A DNA stretch of 14,062 nucleotides from Treponema sp. (lineage in GTDB: Bacteria > Spirochaetota > Spirochaetia > Treponematales > Rectinemataceae): NCBI GenBank assembly GCA_017849315.1, contig JAFIHQ010000044.1, positions 1-14,062 on the forward strand. Direction: 5' to 3'. The position numbers were made by a program, and so were the translations under genes. This document shows, piece by piece, positions 7,208 through 12,819 of the stretch. The notes beneath the pieces were generated by a model. It was not told the origin of the DNA. It worked only from the letters and a program-made list of their open reading frames with translations, and did no database searches. How positions within the stretch are numbered: position 1 is the stretch's first letter; each line of letters begins with the position of its first letter.

Positions 7208-8098
7208 TTACAGGACCATTGCCACGCTGTCGATGATCTTTTTGATCTTTGATATTGACGATTCCGGCAGTGGTTCGGCCTCTAATCTGGTCCACATTTC
7301 ACATCGACCTAGAATTGAGACGGCGGCCTTGATAGCTGCTATGCCTTTGCCATCGCACACATCGATAATTGTGCCAAGCTTGTTGATTATTCTCTGACAC
7401 TCGACCATGGAACGATAATCGCCGGTTTGAGACGCTTCGTACATTTTGACGAATGGACGTGGAAAAATATTGCTGAGGCCACTCACCACGCCCGATGCGC
7501 CCACAAAGAGCGATGCGGCATCGAGCAAATCCTCGCCTTGTATCCAGCTAAACTGCCTGTCGGCTTCGAGCACCCAACGCGAAAATCGTATAAAGTCGCC
7601 GGAGCTATCCTTCATGCCTGCAAATCTGCCTGTGGAGATCAGGGTTGCAACGTCAGCACCAAAAGCATCGTTGGCTGTCCTTTGCGGAATATTGTAAATG
7701 ATGAGAGGAATATCTGTGGCGTTGGCAACTGTCAGGTAATGTTTTTGGATCATTTTTCCGTCTGCAGCAAAATAATAGGGCGGAACGATAACGAAGTAAT
7801 CGGGATGGAATTTCTCAAAAAACTTGACCTGTTCGACAGCTTCGCTCGTTGATGCCGCCAGACAGGCGAGGCAAATGAACTGCTCCGGTTTTTTGTGTTC
7901 TTGCGCTAATTCCAAGCATCTCGCCCGTTCTTCAGTGCTTAAATAGGCACCTTCCGCAGTCGTTCCATTGATAAAGTAACCGTTCACACCTTGTGCGGCT
8001 AAAAAGTCGACTTGATGTGCATATGTATCGTAATCAACAGAACCATCGCTTTTCATGGGGGTTATAACGGCAGAAATTGCTCCTTTCAGCAGTGTCAT
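7208..8098 (-). CDS. Dihydrodipicolinate synthase/N-acetylneuraminate lyase-family aldolase or dehydratase
   Basis: A 296-residue class I TIM-barrel enzyme. The oxoacid-carboxylate motif is GTTAEG (45-50), the tyrosine motif YNIPQRT (135-141), and the Schiff-base lysine Lys163 in GMKDSSGD; PPYYF (106-110) supplies the second tyrosine. Such enzymes condense or cleave pyruvate/2-oxo acids. Arg140 in YNIPQRT resembles the synthase-type GRT motif rather than the YNIPALSG of true sialate lyases, so NanA is unlikely and a 2-keto-3-deoxy sugar-acid aldolase or related dehydratase is a better guess. The start at 8098 is fixed by AAAGGAGGG (complement of 8105-8113) with 6-base spacing; a longer reading to 8164 has no site. 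It converges with the sialidase-fold gene and probably acts downstream in the same catabolism. No clear promoter was found upstream on this strand. Confidence 0.85.
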   Translation of the reverse strand: MTLLKGAISAVITPMKSDGSVDYDTYAHQVDFLAAQGVNGYFINGTTAEGAYLSTEERARCLELAQEHKKPEQFICLACLAASTSEAVEQVKFFEKFHPDYFVIVPPYYFAADGKMIQKHYLTVANATDIPLIIYNIPQRTANDAFGADVATLISTGRFAGMKDSSGDFIRFSRWVLEADRQFSWIQGEDLLDAASLFVGASGVVSGLSNIFPRPFVKMYEASQTGDYRSMVECQRIINKLGTIIDVCDGKGIAAIKAAVSILGRCEMWTRLEAEPLPESSISKIKKIIDSVAMVL

Positions 8099-8546
8099 AC
8101 ATTTCCCTCCTTTGGGAATCTTTCTAATTGGAATCCTTTTGAAACCATGAACGAGCAAAAACATGCAAAAAAGTCGGAAATCTTATCATCATGTCTTGTA
8201 GATCCATTCTAGTCGATTCAGGATCATATCGATTTGAATCTTGCAAAACTCGGATCCAGCAAAGCCAGGTGAAATGTAATTTTGAGAATGAACGCTGTTC
8301 AAAATATTGTCAATAGCTTAGAAGGGCGAATCCCGGAATTGTCTGTCTTCTGTGAAATTAGATGTAAGTATCTGTTTGTGGTTTCTGATTCCGACCCAAC
8401 TTGTTTTAGTCTCGTGTTGTAACACGTCCCAGAAGACGAACAATTCTGAAGCATACTCCGTGTTGATCATTCCTTTGAGGCGAATACTGTTGATCAACAT
8501 CGGCGATAATCAAGACCCAATATATTACTTGACCTGTGGTTATACT
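8099..8546. other. Gene-poor gap between the aldolase gene and the MazF module
   Basis: About 450 bp with no gene I can support. It holds the aldolase ribosome-binding site at 8105-8113 (minus strand) and several palindromic sequences: GATTCA/TGAATC arms (8215-8220 and 8235-8240), TGAAC-GCT-GTTCA (8289-8301), and a perfect 12-bp palindrome TGTTGATCAACA (8488-8499) with a partial direct copy TGTTGATCA at 8461-8469. The last lies about 50 bp before the antitoxin start and could be its operator. A 60-codon minus-strand frame (8318-8500) lacks a ribosome-binding site and resembles nothing I recognise. Confidence 0.5.
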
Positions 8547-8800
8547 ATGCAAAAGCGCTCGAGGAGTATCTTGCCAAGTACAGTGCAGAACAGGTTACTG
8601 AGGCGTTGGATAGTGTTTATGGAAAGGCACGCATTGTTGGTGTTTCGCCGAGGTCTGTCCTTGTGCCGCATGTAACGCAACCCAACGTTGTGCCTCAGCA
8701 AAGGGAAGAACAGGGAGCCACAGAAGAACAGGGTACTACAGAAGAACAGATAGCCACGATTGAAGCGCTTCAGGAGTTAACCCGCGATGACACGTGGTGA
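8547..8800 (+). pseudogene. Antitoxin of the MazF module, apparently frameshifted near its start
   Basis: In the frame that overlaps mazF, translation reads KALEEYLAKYSAEQVTEALD (from 8552), then SVYGKAR, and ends LQELTRDDTW at 8800. The helical 'EYLxxYSxEQVTEALxxVY' opening and acidic DDTW ending resemble small antitoxins found immediately before MazF genes. No ATG or GTG opens this frame upstream (a TAA lies at 8507-8509). An ATG at 8547 sits just before it but is one base out: ATG CAA AAG CGC. Adding one A to the A-run would give M-Q-K-A-L-E-E-Y-L, the expected start. So either a one-base deletion has broken the gene, there is a sequencing error, or a rare start (CTG 8534, TTG 8606) is used. 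The central part is also expanded by an 18-bp repeat. Family assignment is from memory of the pattern and is moderate. Confidence 0.5.
8705..8758 (+). repeat. Three tandem 18-bp units inside the antitoxin gene
   Basis: Units at 8705-8722, 8723-8740 and 8741-8758 each begin GAAGAACAG and encode EEQGAT, EEQGTT and EEQIAT. The period is a multiple of three, so copy-number change would keep the frame. The units lie in the middle of the antitoxin reading frame, just before the C-terminal segment expected to contact the toxin. Confidence 0.9.
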
Positions 8801-9128
8801 ACTTTGGTGGGCCGACTTTGGGCTTCCGTTCGGAAGTGAGGCCGGGTTTCGTAGGCCTGTGGCGATCATACAAGATGATGCTTTTAATAGAAGCAGAATC
8901 AATACGGTTATCATTGTGCCTCTGACCAGCAATCTGGCATTGGCAGATGCGCCAGGTAACGTACTTGTCGGGCAAGAAGAAACAGGATTAGGAAAAAACA
9001 CAGTTTTGGTGGTGTCTCAACTCGCATCGATCAATAAGAGACGGCTCGTTCAGCGCATTGGCCACCTTGAAAACTCGACAATGCAGAAAGTGGAAGAAGG
9101 AATAAGGCTTGTTCTTGGAATGAAATAG
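8787..9128 (+). CDS. mazF: MazF/PemK-family endoribonuclease toxin
   Basis: A 113-residue protein with the complete MazF/PemK fold signature: RGELWWADFGLPFGSEAGFRRPVAIIQ at the N-terminus (Arg23-Pro24 match the catalytic arginine region), VIIVPLTSNL with Thr47 as the expected catalytic threonine, and VVSQLASINKRRLVQRIGHL. Such toxins cut single-stranded mRNA at short motifs and stop growth unless bound by the antitoxin. Length is normal and no residue expected for catalysis is obviously missing. The ATG at 8787 lies 14 bp inside the upstream antitoxin frame, the usual coupled arrangement; GGAG about 10 bases upstream can serve as ribosome-binding site. An intact toxin beside a damaged antitoxin is odd and suggests that the antitoxin is still made somehow, or that neutralisation comes from elsewhere. 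Confidence 0.85.
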   Translation: MTRGELWWADFGLPFGSEAGFRRPVAIIQDDAFNRSRINTVIIVPLTSNLALADAPGNVLVGQEETGLGKNTVLVVSQLASINKRRLVQRIGHLENSTMQKVEEGIRLVLGMK

Positions 9129-9201
9129 TACAGGAGGGCGGTGTTAAAGAAAGGTCTAAAAAAGCTCTGGTAAACGTACCTGTAACAGAAGGAGACCCAA
9201 A

Positions 9202-9372
9202 ATGAAAAACCATTTCAAGGTTCACAAGTAAGAAGGCGGTTTTTAGGCTGAATGCGGTGAATTGGAAGGTTGTGTCACCAAAGATGGCTTTCCGTTCCCC
9301 GGTCATGCTTTGGACACGGCCGAACGCGTACTCTCAGTGTCTGTCGACCCAGAAATGGCGCTTGCAGCATAG
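9202..9372 (+). pseudogene. hicB: HicB-family antitoxin pseudogene
   Basis: Reading straight through in one frame from ATG 9202 gives MKNHFKVHK-stop-EGGF-stop-AECGELEGCVTKDG, then a segment ending VSVDPEMALAA-stop at 9370-9372. This matches the HicB N-terminus (MKxHFKVHKExGGFWAECxELEGCVTxG) and its mid-protein (V)xVDPExAxA block. TAA at 9229-9231 and TAG at 9244-9246 interrupt it; the second looks like a TGG-to-TAG change at the conserved Trp. The part between the two conserved blocks is shorter than normal and the C-terminal DNA-binding half is gone. A good AAGGAGA still precedes the ATG. No hicA toxin was recognised in the 73 bp before it. The gene is dead; confidence that it derives from hicB is good but rests on pattern memory. 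Confidence 0.72.
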
Positions 9373-9451
9373 AACACTTCACAATCTCCGATCCGACCAA
9401 GTCTCGTTCTCTTGCTTATGCTCTTGCCTTGCGGTTTCTGTATTTGACCGT

Positions 9452-9489
9452 TTCAAAGACGTATAAATCGTAGTATATTAGTACGTATA
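9452..9489 (+). promoter_or_regulatory. Promoter and operator region of the first RHH-PIN module
   Basis: A -10-like TATATT (9474-9479) lies 16 bp after TTCAAA (9452-9457). It is flanked by two direct copies of ACGTATA (9459-9465 and 9483-9489), 24 bp apart start to start. The second RHH-PIN operon has a similar pair of ACGTGTA/ACGTATA elements around its -10, so these are probable binding sites for the ribbon-helix-helix antitoxin. Confidence 0.5.
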
Positions 9490-9500
9490 GGAGGATCAAA

Positions 9501-9743
9501 ATGGAAACGAAACTTACCCTTCGACTCGATAAATCGGTAATAGAACGGGCAAAAGAATATGCTCGACAACGCAAGAAAAGCCTTTCAGATCTGGTTGAAG
9601 ACTATTTTCGCCATATCGTATCTTCCGATGGCGACCAAGAACCGCCTTTCTCACCCCTTGTTGAGGAATTGAGCGGAATTATCTCGGAACAAGACTTGAA
9701 AGGCTTGAACTACGTCGACTATTTGGAAGAAAAATATGAGTAA
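9501..9743 (+). CDS. Ribbon-helix-helix antitoxin (DUF6364-like), module 1
   Basis: An 80-residue protein. KLTLRLDKSVIERAKEYA followed by KSLSDLVEDYF is a classic ribbon-helix-helix: strand at 4-9, helix A about 11-23, helix B about 27-40. The remaining residues form an acidic tail (SPLVEELSGIISEQDL, then YVDYLEEKYE) that should wrap the PIN toxin. It binds and inhibits the toxin encoded immediately downstream and represses its own promoter as a dimer. ATG 9501 has AGGAGG at 9489-9494 with 6-base spacing. It overlaps the toxin gene by 8 bp. Length and composition are normal and the pair looks intact, in contrast with the damaged modules on both sides. It shares the KLTL...DK...KAK/RAKEYA pattern with the second antitoxin at 13178. 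Confidence 0.85.
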   Translation: METKLTLRLDKSVIERAKEYARQRKKSLSDLVEDYFRHIVSSDGDQEPPFSPLVEELSGIISEQDLKGLNYVDYLEEKYE

Positions 9744-10167
9744 GACGGTTTTTATGGACACCGATGTTATTCTCGATCTCCTGTGTAAACGAGAACCATT
9801 CTATGAGCCTTCGGCTAGAGTATTCGACCTTGGATACAAAGGCAGCGTGTGTCTTGCGACCACCTCTTTGGTGTATGCCAATATATTCTATATCTTGCGA
9901 AAAACATTGGGAATTGAAAAGGCGAAAGAATCTTTGAGAAAACTACGGATCATTGTTCATGTGGTCTCTGTTGATGAAAAAATGGTCGATCTGGCCCTCA
10001 ATTCTAGTTTCTCTGACTTTGAAGACGGACTGCAATACTATACTGCTCGCGAAAACGGAATAGACACCATTCTTACCCGAAATGGGAAAGACTACAAAGC
10101 GAACGATGTCATAATCCAGACGCCCGAAGAATACCTGAAGACATTTTCTCTGTTGAAGGGTCTGTAA
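9736..10167 (+). CDS. PIN-domain ribonuclease toxin (VapC-like), module 1
   Basis: A 143-residue PIN protein. Catalytic acidic residues are in place: FMDTDVILDLL gives Asp8 and Asp10 with Asp14, SDFEDGLQYYTA gives Asp94, Glu96 and Asp97, and TRNGKDY (114-120) is the terminal block. PIN toxins bind Mg2+ through these residues and cut RNA, often tRNA or rRNA. The ATG overlaps the antitoxin by 8 bp and has no strong ribosome-binding site of its own, so its synthesis depends on antitoxin translation, which keeps antitoxin in excess. The target RNA cannot be predicted from sequence. Length and residues suggest an active enzyme. Confidence 0.88.
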   Translation: MSKTVFMDTDVILDLLCKREPFYEPSARVFDLGYKGSVCLATTSLVYANIFYILRKTLGIEKAKESLRKLRIIVHVVSVDEKMVDLALNSSFSDFEDGLQYYTARENGIDTILTRNGKDYKANDVIIQTPEEYLKTFSLLKGL

Positions 10168-10270
10168 GTGACCTTATTGCTCGAAATCCTTTCCTGGCTG
10201 ATAAGGCCGGGGCTCTTCTGGTTAGTTCTTCCGGATCATGTGTCCAACGAGGTTTTTGCGCTCAACAAGG

Positions 10271-10322
10271 CAATGTATATTTTGACATTGCGTACCTCTT
10301 ACCTTATACTCACTCAATGAGT
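10271..10322 (+). promoter_or_regulatory. Strong promoter with two operator-like palindromes, leading to selD
   Basis: TTGACA (10282-10287), a 17-bp spacer and TATACT (10305-10310) form a near-consensus sigma70 promoter. The inverted repeat CAATGT/ACATTG (10271-10276 and 10285-10290) covers the -35 box. A second palindrome ACTCA-A-TGAGT (10312-10322) lies over the expected start point near 10317. Two such elements at -35 and +1 indicate tight repression. They more likely belonged to the antitoxin whose remnant follows than to a selenium gene, but selD is now the next intact gene. Confidence 0.7.
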
Positions 10323-10374
10323 TTTTATGGAATGAGGGCAACAACAACCTCGCAGTATGCAAGGAGAGAAAATC

Positions 10375-10515
10375 ATGAGCAAGAATGATGAACGCGAGTT
10401 GCTTCAATCGATAGAAAATGGGGAGTGGCAGAGTGTAAGTGTTTTGCACAAACATGTTACAGGAAGGCTACGAGAAATGGAGCCCGAAAAGGGGAAAGTG
10501 TCTGGCAATGTCTGA
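10375..10515 (+). pseudogene. Internally deleted antitoxin remnant overlapping the selD start
   Basis: A 46-codon ORF with a strong AAGGAGAG (10361-10368) 6 bases before its ATG. The first half (ERELLQSIENGEWQSV) matches the N-terminus, and the second (SVLHKHVTGRLREM) the C-terminus, of a ~90-residue CopG-type antitoxin family whose members begin '...ELLESxExGEWxSV' and end 'YQTLISSxLHKYVTGRL'. The ribbon-helix-helix middle is absent, so an in-frame deletion of roughly 45 codons is inferred at about the GTA AGT codons near 10435-10440. The ORF runs 8 bp into selD (ATGTCTGA at 10508-10515), so its ribosomes could deliver initiation to selD. No partner toxin gene is recognised upstream. The family identification is from pattern memory. 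Confidence 0.6.
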
Positions 10516-11587
10516 TACTGTCGATACATCCACTACCACTGACGTCAAACTGATGCACTATACGCGCTTCTCCGGTTGTGGGGCAAAGCTTGGGCCGGGG
10601 CTCTTGGAGAAGGCGCTCTGTGGGCTCGAACAGCCGGCATATCCTGAGCTTCTCGCCGATTTTTCCGGTAGCGAGGATGCCGGGGTCTTTAAATTGACTG
10701 ATGACACGGCGCTCGTGCAGACCGTGGACTTCTTTCCGCCCATTGTGGACGATCCTTTTCTTTTTGGAAGGATCGCTGCGGCGAACGCGCTTTCCGATGT
10801 CTACGCCATGGGTGGGAAGCCGCTCACCGCGCTCGCCTTGGTGTGTTTTCCGGTAAAGAAGCTCGAGTTGGACGTGCTCAAAACGATGATGGCTGGCGGG
10901 CTCGATGCGCTTATCGAGGCGGGATGTGCCCTTGTGGGTGGGCATAGCGTGGAGGACCCTGAACCGAAGCTGGGATATGCGGTGACTGGCCTAGTCCGGC
11001 CTGACGAGGTGTGGCGCAATAACACGCTTGTCCCCGGGCTTGCCTTGATCCTCACGAAACCTATCGGTACAGGGCTTATCAACATGGCGGTTCGGGCCGA
11101 GATGGCCTCGGAGCGGGCAAAGTCGGCTGCCGAGGCTTCCATGGCAACGCTGAATGCAAAAGCTGCGCAGATTCTTAAGGGGTTCCATGTTGCGGCGTGC
11201 ACGGATGTGACCGGTTTTGGGCTTGCCGGGCATGCGGCAGAAATGGCCTCCGGTACGACCTGCGGACTTAGCCTTAATTTCGATGCGATTCCGCTTTTGC
11301 CTGATGTGGCTGAATATGCAGCGATGGGGCTTGTGCCGGATGGTGCCCGGAGGAATAGGGATGGGCGCGGCCAGGCGCTTCGAGGCGCGGAAAACTTTAG
11401 CCCCGAGGAGATCGATATTCTGTTCGACCCACAAACGTCGGGCGGCCTCCTGGCCGCGCTGCCGCAGGCTGAGGCGAGCGCCGCCCTCGATGCTCTGCAG
11501 GCGGCGGGCGTTATGGCCGCGATTGTCGGCCACAGTGGTGGCGCGCCTGGCACGGTCGAGCTTGGGCGCGGTGCAGCCAGGCGCTGA
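10508..11587 (+). CDS. selD: Selenide, water dikinase (selenophosphate synthase)
   Basis: A 359-residue enzyme that makes selenophosphate from selenide and ATP, the selenium donor for selenoproteins, selenouridine and labile Se cofactors. The catalytic loop is FSGCGAKLGPG with Cys24 and Lys27; the active-site residue is Cys, not selenocysteine (codon TGT). Other family blocks: DDTALVQTVDFFPPIVDDP, FGRIAAANALSDVYAMGGKP, VGGHSVEDPEPKLGYAVTGL, DVTGFGLAGHAAEMA and FDPQTSGGLL. The usual GGCGAK reads SGCGAK here. I chose ATG 10508 because the homologous part starts about 15 residues later; the frame stays open to a GTG at 10439 but has no family match there. Its own ribosome-binding site is poor (GGGG 14 bases upstream), and the start overlaps the antitoxin remnant, suggesting coupling. 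It leads the DUF3343-yedF genes. No selA, selB or selU is in the window. Confidence 0.95.
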   Translation: MSDTVDTSTTTDVKLMHYTRFSGCGAKLGPGLLEKALCGLEQPAYPELLADFSGSEDAGVFKLTDDTALVQTVDFFPPIVDDPFLFGRIAAANALSDVYAMGGKPLTALALVCFPVKKLELDVLKTMMAGGLDALIEAGCALVGGHSVEDPEPKLGYAVTGLVRPDEVWRNNTLVPGLALILTKPIGTGLINMAVRAEMASERAKSAAEASMATLNAKAAQILKGFHVAACTDVTGFGLAGHAAEMASGTTCGLSLNFDAIPLLPDVAEYAAMGLVPDGARRNRDGRGQALRGAENFSPEEIDILFDPQTSGGLLAALPQAEASAALDALQAAGVMAAIVGHSGGAPGTVELGRGAARR

Positions 11588-11592
11588 GCGGC

Positions 11593-11624
11593 AAAAAGTG
11601 GCCAAAAAGTGGCCAAAGAGGGGC
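11593..11624 (+). repeat. 11-bp tandem repeat between selD and the DUF3343 gene
   Basis: AAAAAGTGGCC occurs twice in a row (11593-11603 and 11604-11614), followed by a degraded third copy AAAGAGGGGC. It fills most of the 43-bp gap. The degenerate third copy supplies a purine-rich stretch (AAAGAGGGG) that may act as ribosome-binding site for the next gene. Confidence 0.8.
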
Positions 11625-11630
11625 AAGGCA

Positions 11631-11978
11631 ATGCCGGAATCATTGACTGCTTACATTGTGACTTTTTCAACCACGAGCGCGGCGCTCGCCGCGGAAAAAC
11701 GTGCTGCAGTCAAGGGCGTCGCTGCGGACCTCATTCCGGTTCCTGTCGCCATAACGAGTGACTGTGGCTTCTGTTTGCGAATCGTGGCGGGGCTACCAGA
11801 CGCTCAAGGCAAAGATGGTGAGCAGGAGTTGCGTCGGATTGCGAGCTTGGCCCGCACCTTTGGAGCCGAGGCCCTGTGGGCGGAACGCACATGGATACCG
11901 GTCGCATCGGATTCACAAACCGGTTCAAAACGAACAAATACAAATAAGGAGCAGAAAAATTATGAGCGAATCTTCTGA
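11631..11978 (+). CDS. DUF3343 putative Se/S carrier-like protein
   Basis: A 115-residue protein. The core YIVTFSTTSAALAAEKRAAV (about residues 6-25), LIPVPVAITSDCGFCLRI (about 35-52, with the conserved CGFCLR pair of cysteines) matches the DUF3343 family, which is found beside yedF and selenium genes and is proposed to carry Se or S. The family is usually about 75-90 residues; the extra C-terminal tail (SQTGSKRTNTNKEQKNYERIF region) is Lys/Asn-rich and overlaps the start of yedF by 17 bp, so it may be a recent extension without function. ATG 11631 is the first start after selD and is preceded by AGAGGGGCAAGG. It lies between selD and yedF in the same orientation and is surely co-transcribed. 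Role is inferred from neighbourhood and the cysteine motif. Confidence 0.78.
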   Translation: MPESLTAYIVTFSTTSAALAAEKRAAVKGVAADLIPVPVAITSDCGFCLRIVAGLPDAQGKDGEQELRRIASLARTFGAEALWAERTWIPVASDSQTGSKRTNTNKEQKNYERIF

Positions 11979-12684
11979 AGCGAAAAAATCGCCTGAATCT
12001 GCGCAGGTCATCGACGCCCGCGGGCTAGCCTGCCCACAGCCGGTCGTGTTGGTCAAAAAGGCGCTCGACGCTCTTTCTGGTACCGACGTTCTTTCCAATA
12101 TTCTGTTCACCGTCCTCGTGGATAACGAGACGGCCCTGGAGAACGTTGTTCGGTTTGCGACTCATGCTGGGCTCGAGGCGAAGGCTGAAAAAAGTGCGGC
12201 TGGTGTCATGACAATTACGATAAGCTCGATTCAGAAAGCGACATCCGGGGTCGTGTCGGATTCTGTGGCCAATAAGGCTGCTACGGCGGCACCCATACAG
12301 CCCGTAAGCGCCGACGTCCTTGTGCCCGCTTGCACCGAGGCCCAGACTTCCGATCCTTTTACGGTGTTTTTCGCCTCGGATCGCATTGGCCAGGGCAACG
12401 ACGAGCTCGGCGCACTTCTTATGAAGGGTTTTATTTACGCGTTCGCTGAGGGCGAGAATAAGCCAGTGCGCATGATTTTTATGAATTCTGGTGTCAATCT
12501 CACTGTGGAAGGCTCCATTCACCTTGAGAATCTGCGCCGCTTGCAGGACGAAGGTGTGGAAATTCTGTCGTGCGGAACTTGCCTTGACTTTTATGGCCTA
12601 AAGGACAAGCTCGCCGTGGGGCGCGTTTCCAACATGTACGAAATAGTCTCGCTTTTGTCCTCCGGACGAGTCTTGCGGCCCTGA
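11962..12684 (+). CDS. yedF: Selenium metabolism protein YedF (TusA-DsrE fusion)
   Basis: A 240-residue two-domain protein. The N-terminal TusA-like domain (about 15-88) has IDARGLACPQPVVLVKKAL with the CPxP cysteine Cys24, and TVLVDNETALENVVRFA. After an Ala/Val-rich linker (about 95-125) comes a DsrE-like domain (about 131-240): KGFIYAF, MIFMNSGVNLTVEGS, and LSCGTCLDFYGL with Cys204 and Cys207. This domain order is diagnostic of the YedF family that accompanies SelD. It probably relays selenium (persulfide/perselenide) from a desulfurase toward SelD or the molybdenum hydroxylase maturation system. AAGGAG (11946-11951) lies 10 bases before ATG 11962; the gene overlaps the DUF3343 gene by 17 bp. 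It ends the selenium operon. Confidence 0.9.
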   Translation: MSESSEAKKSPESAQVIDARGLACPQPVVLVKKALDALSGTDVLSNILFTVLVDNETALENVVRFATHAGLEAKAEKSAAGVMTITISSIQKATSGVVSDSVANKAATAAPIQPVSADVLVPACTEAQTSDPFTVFFASDRIGQGNDELGALLMKGFIYAFAEGENKPVRMIFMNSGVNLTVEGSIHLENLRRLQDEGVEILSCGTCLDFYGLKDKLAVGRVSNMYEIVSLLSSGRVLRP

Positions 12685-12700
12685 ATCAGGTGGTCGCATC

Positions 12701-12717
12701 CGCAAGGGCAGCTTGCG
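12701..12717 (+). terminator. Hairpin after yedF, possible weak terminator
   Basis: CGCAAG (12701-12706) and CTTGCG (12712-12717) form a perfect 6-bp stem with a 5-base loop, 16 bp after the yedF stop codon. There is no run of T after it, so it is not a standard intrinsic terminator; it may act with Rho or protect the 3' end. It lies just before the tRNA promoter. Confidence 0.35.
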
Positions 12718-12732
12718 TAGTGGCCCTTGCCC

Positions 12733-12761
12733 TTGACATTGGTTCTGGTCTCTGCTATAAA
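12733..12761 (+). promoter_or_regulatory. sigma70 promoter of the tRNA operon
   Basis: TTGACA (12733-12738), a 17-bp spacer and TATAAA (12756-12761). The predicted start is near 12768, about 50 bp before tRNA-Val. The bases after the -10 box are G/C-rich (GTCGTGTCGCGCC), as in stable-RNA promoters under stringent control. Confidence 0.82.
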
Positions 12762-12819
12762 GTCGTGTCGCGCCTTTAGAGGGATCCCTCACAAGGATTC
12801 GGAAAAAGACGTTGTCGAT

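Noticed and set aside
6099..8098. Sialic acid (nan) catabolic operon
   Set aside because: The aldolase has the synthase-type YNIPQRT motif, no nanK/nanE/nagA/nagB-type genes are present, and BNR-fold proteins of this type are often mislabelled sialidases.
8318..8500. Minus-strand 60-codon frame
   Set aside because: No ribosome-binding site and no recognised family; could be a fragment of a decayed gene but there is not enough to call it.
9129..9201. hicA remnant before the hicB pseudogene
   Set aside because: A short frame (VLKKGLKKLW) follows an AGGAGG-like site, but the similarity to HicA is too thin to claim.
10168..10320. 50-codon hydrophobic plus-strand frame beginning with GTG directly after the first PIN gene
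   Set aside because: Starts at the base after a stop codon with no ribosome-binding site, and its 3' part coincides with the promoter and palindromes before selD.
10508..10600. Possible selenocysteine in SelD
   Set aside because: The active-site codon is TGT (Cys) in SGCGAK; no in-frame TGA is present, so SelD is not itself a selenoprotein here.
10801..11670. Long minus-strand open frame opposite selD (289 codons)
   Set aside because: It is the antisense shadow of a G+C-rich gene; the plus strand has clear SelD motifs throughout, and the minus frame shows low-complexity Ala/Pro/Ser with no recognisable domain.
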